Source: Euglena gracilis (taxonomy: Eukaryota; Euglenida; Euglenophyceae; Euglenales). Taken from it: a stretch of DNA of 64,000 nt. Positions 62,658 to 64,000 of this stretch are shown piece by piece. The stretch is taken from positions 35,251,437-35,315,436 of the forward strand of contig CP154956.1 of assembly GCA_039621445.1 (NCBI GenBank), in the 5' to 3' direction. Every line of letters begins with the position of its first letter. The first letter of the stretch is position 1. The position numbers were made by a program, and so were the translations under genes. The notes beneath the pieces are model-generated. The model did not search any database, was not told the DNA's origin, and was given only the letters and a program-made list of their open reading frames with translations.

Positions 62658-64000
62658 TCAAAAATTCTGTCTCAAAATGTTTCCAAACTTCCCCAAAATA
62701 CGTTGTTGAAAATCTGGACAGTTTTGGTGTAAAATTCTGCCAACAAAAAGGAAACTCCCGTGACCTGAAAATCTGTTGATTTTTGCCTCATTTTCCACCA
62801 TGCCCCAAAACGGGGTATCAACAAAAATTGAAATCTGGCAACCAAAAACGGTGCCTTCCCCCATCATCCCTACCCCTGCCCCCATCCCTGCGAGCAAATT
62901 TTGCACCAGGACCAGCACAGATGGAAATTTTTCATGCGTTTCAACGGGAAAGTCCAACACGCTCAGCTGGGGGGCATTCAAAAGGGGTATTGTTTGTGAG
63001 GCTGTTACTTCCAAACTTACGGAAGGAAAATCCACCATTCTGGGGGAAACAAAAAACAGAGTGAGGGGGGTAAAAACTGTTGTGGGTTGGGTAATGGGAA
63101 CGTGCAAAGTGTGGCTTTGCCAACAGGGGGTAGAGACCACCTTATGGTGCTCCTCCCCTTTGGGCAAGACCAACACTCCAGCACTGTTGCCCAAAAAGGC
63201 CGCTCCCCCTACCTCTGGGCCTAGGTTGCCCGAGTAGGGAGCGATGGGGGGGAAAATTTGAAAAATTTGAAAAACCAACCCGCTCACTCTCTCTGGGCTT
63301 CGCCTTCTCGTTCCTTCAGGTCCCAACCCAGGCCTTCTCATCGCTTCAAGTCCCAACCCTGTCCTTCTCATTCCTTCAGATCCCAACCCATAGCTGGGGG
63401 GTGGGGCTGTCCTCCTTGTGTTGGCTGCTGCTGGGCCCCCCTGCACCGCCACCACAGCGGTGCGGGGGAGTGGGCCCCCGGACGCCGCCACCACAGCGAC
63501 GCCGGGGTTGGGGGTCTCCCTTCCCGGGGTGTGAGAACAAAAATTGCGGCCAGTGATCTGGGCAGGGGGAAAAAACTGTCCACGTTGCCCCCCTTCCGTA
63601 CTAAACTGGGATTGTGTCCGTTTGAAACTTCTGAGACCCTCCAATTGAGAAAAGCTTCGCTCAATCCCAATAACCAAAGTGGAAATTTCTACAAATCCTT
63701 GAATTTTCAGCAAAAATGCCTGAAACGGCGTTTGATTTGAGTTTTCCAAACCCAAAACTGATAATTTCTCGTCAAAAAGTTCTTGCCTTTTGGCGCTGTT
63801 GTCCAAAGTTAAATTGGGCTGGAATCCCGCTGAATTTTGATCACTTTTGACCAAAGCGGTTTCCATTTTTGAATCTGGGGGATCTGCAGTTTTTTCCAAC
63901 TTTGCCCAGGGAAATTGAAAACATTCTTCGCCCAGCACTTCAAACCGAATTATTTTGTGCACTCTCCTCCTTGCACGTTCTTCCCAAGGATCTTTGTTTC
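62658..64000 (-). CDS. Upstream open frame of the DIRS-like element (gag-like, partial)
   Basis: Open from the window edge. Contains KIIRFEVLGEECFQFPWAKL and three ~10-residue repeats of the form GLGSEGMRRT / GLGLEAMRRP / GLGPEGTRRR (about residues 197-226 from 63962). No known domain recognised. The last part may be out of frame: another minus frame ending near 62383 reads more naturally (contains HADTCHVLRREFPQIFHKER). Confidence 0.5.
   Translation of the reverse strand, partial: NKDPWEERARRRVHKIIRFEVLGEECFQFPWAKLEKTADPPDSKMETALVKSDQNSAGFQPNLTLDNSAKRQELFDEKLSVLGLENSNQTPFQAFLLKIQGFVEISTLVIGIERSFSQLEGLRSFKRTQSQFSTEGGQRGQFFPPAQITGRNFCSHTPGRETPNPGVAVVAASGGPLPRTAVVAVQGGPAAANTRRTAPPPSYGLGSEGMRRTGLGLEAMRRPGLGPEGTRRRSPERVSGLVFQIFQIFPPIAPYSGNLGPEVGGAAFLGNSAGVLVLPKGEEHHKVVSTPCWQSHTLHVPITQPTTVFTPLTLFFVSPRMVDFPSVSLEVTASQTIPLLNAPQLSVLDFPVETHEKFPSVLVLVQNLLAGMGAGVGMMGEGTVFGCQISIFVDTPFWGMVENEAKINRFSGHGSFLFVGRILHQNCPDFQQRILGKFGNILRQNF

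Larger units (their letters stand above)
57722..64000 (-). mobile_element. DIRS-like tyrosine-recombinase element (incomplete at window edge)
   Basis: Minus-strand order: gag-like open frame (64000 to 62658, open at the edge), zinc-knuckle frame (62510-61797), a stretch with no recognisable reverse transcriptase (61797-60124), RNase H plus methyltransferase-like frame (60124-58970), overlapping tyrosine recombinase frame (59444-57843), then a 69-bp inverted repeat. RNase H, methyltransferase-like domain and tyrosine recombinase in this order, with overlapping frames, is the DIRS arrangement rather than LTR or LINE. No integrase, no LTRs. Confidence 0.85.

Noticed and set aside
62776-63237. 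Plus-strand frame of 153 codons with plausible composition
   Set aside because: Opposite to the whole DIRS-like element; the minus-strand frame across the same bases fits the element's organisation better.
1-64000. tRNA or rRNA genes
   Set aside because: No cloverleaf with a proper T-arm (GGTTCRANYCC followed by acceptor complement) and no rRNA block was recognised by eye; a covariance-model scan would be decisive.

Overview
The window is eukaryotic nuclear DNA, probably from an alga or another protist; I cannot name the lineage. Evidence: spliced genes with GT-AG (and one apparent GC-AG) introns, a mitochondrially targeted glycine cleavage H protein, hAT-type and DIRS-type transposable element genes, long microsatellites and very long homopolymer tracts. 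Nearly all long open frames between 1 and 54 kb are low-complexity or repeat artefacts. Real coding sequence there occurs as short, compositionally balanced exons between repeats, which I located by reading frame plus splice signals.

Layout. 1.4-7.5 kb: exons of an unidentified minus-strand gene, with 30-bp palindromes of the form TGCGCA-AA-TGCGCA in its introns. 10.5-36 kb: minus-strand exons, read from high to low coordinate. They begin with a membrane segment (35.6 kb), run through tandem extracellular dCache-like sensor modules (34.5-27.0 kb), pass a second membrane segment (26.3 kb), and continue with weaker exons to an acidic C-terminus near 10.5 kb. Whether everything below 26 kb belongs to the same gene is not settled. 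38.3-44.0 kb: exons of another minus-strand gene of unknown function with one degenerate EF-hand-like stretch. 39.6-52.1 kb: dense palindromic and tandem repeat families. 53.8-54.3 kb: broken hAT transposase. 55.6-56.1 kb: GCSH, the only complete ordinary gene (plus strand, no intron in the coding region). 57.7-64 kb: a DIRS-like tyrosine-recombinase element on the minus strand, open at the window edge.

Most notable: (i) two copies of an insertion family with matching 15-bp terminal inverted repeats and perfect 8-bp target duplications, one of which splits a receptor exon so that it behaves as an intron (introner-like); (ii) a palindrome family that repeatedly lies next to inferred splice sites, once making up most of a 37-nt intron; (iii) a DIRS-like element whose RNase H, methyltransferase-like and recombinase parts are open while no reverse transcriptase is recognisable; (iv) a filled-site/empty-site pair that defines a 331-bp insertion with a 5-bp duplication.

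Limits: exon boundaries are read by eye from splice consensus and frame. There was no transcript or database check, and homopolymer-rich stretches may contain assembly errors.
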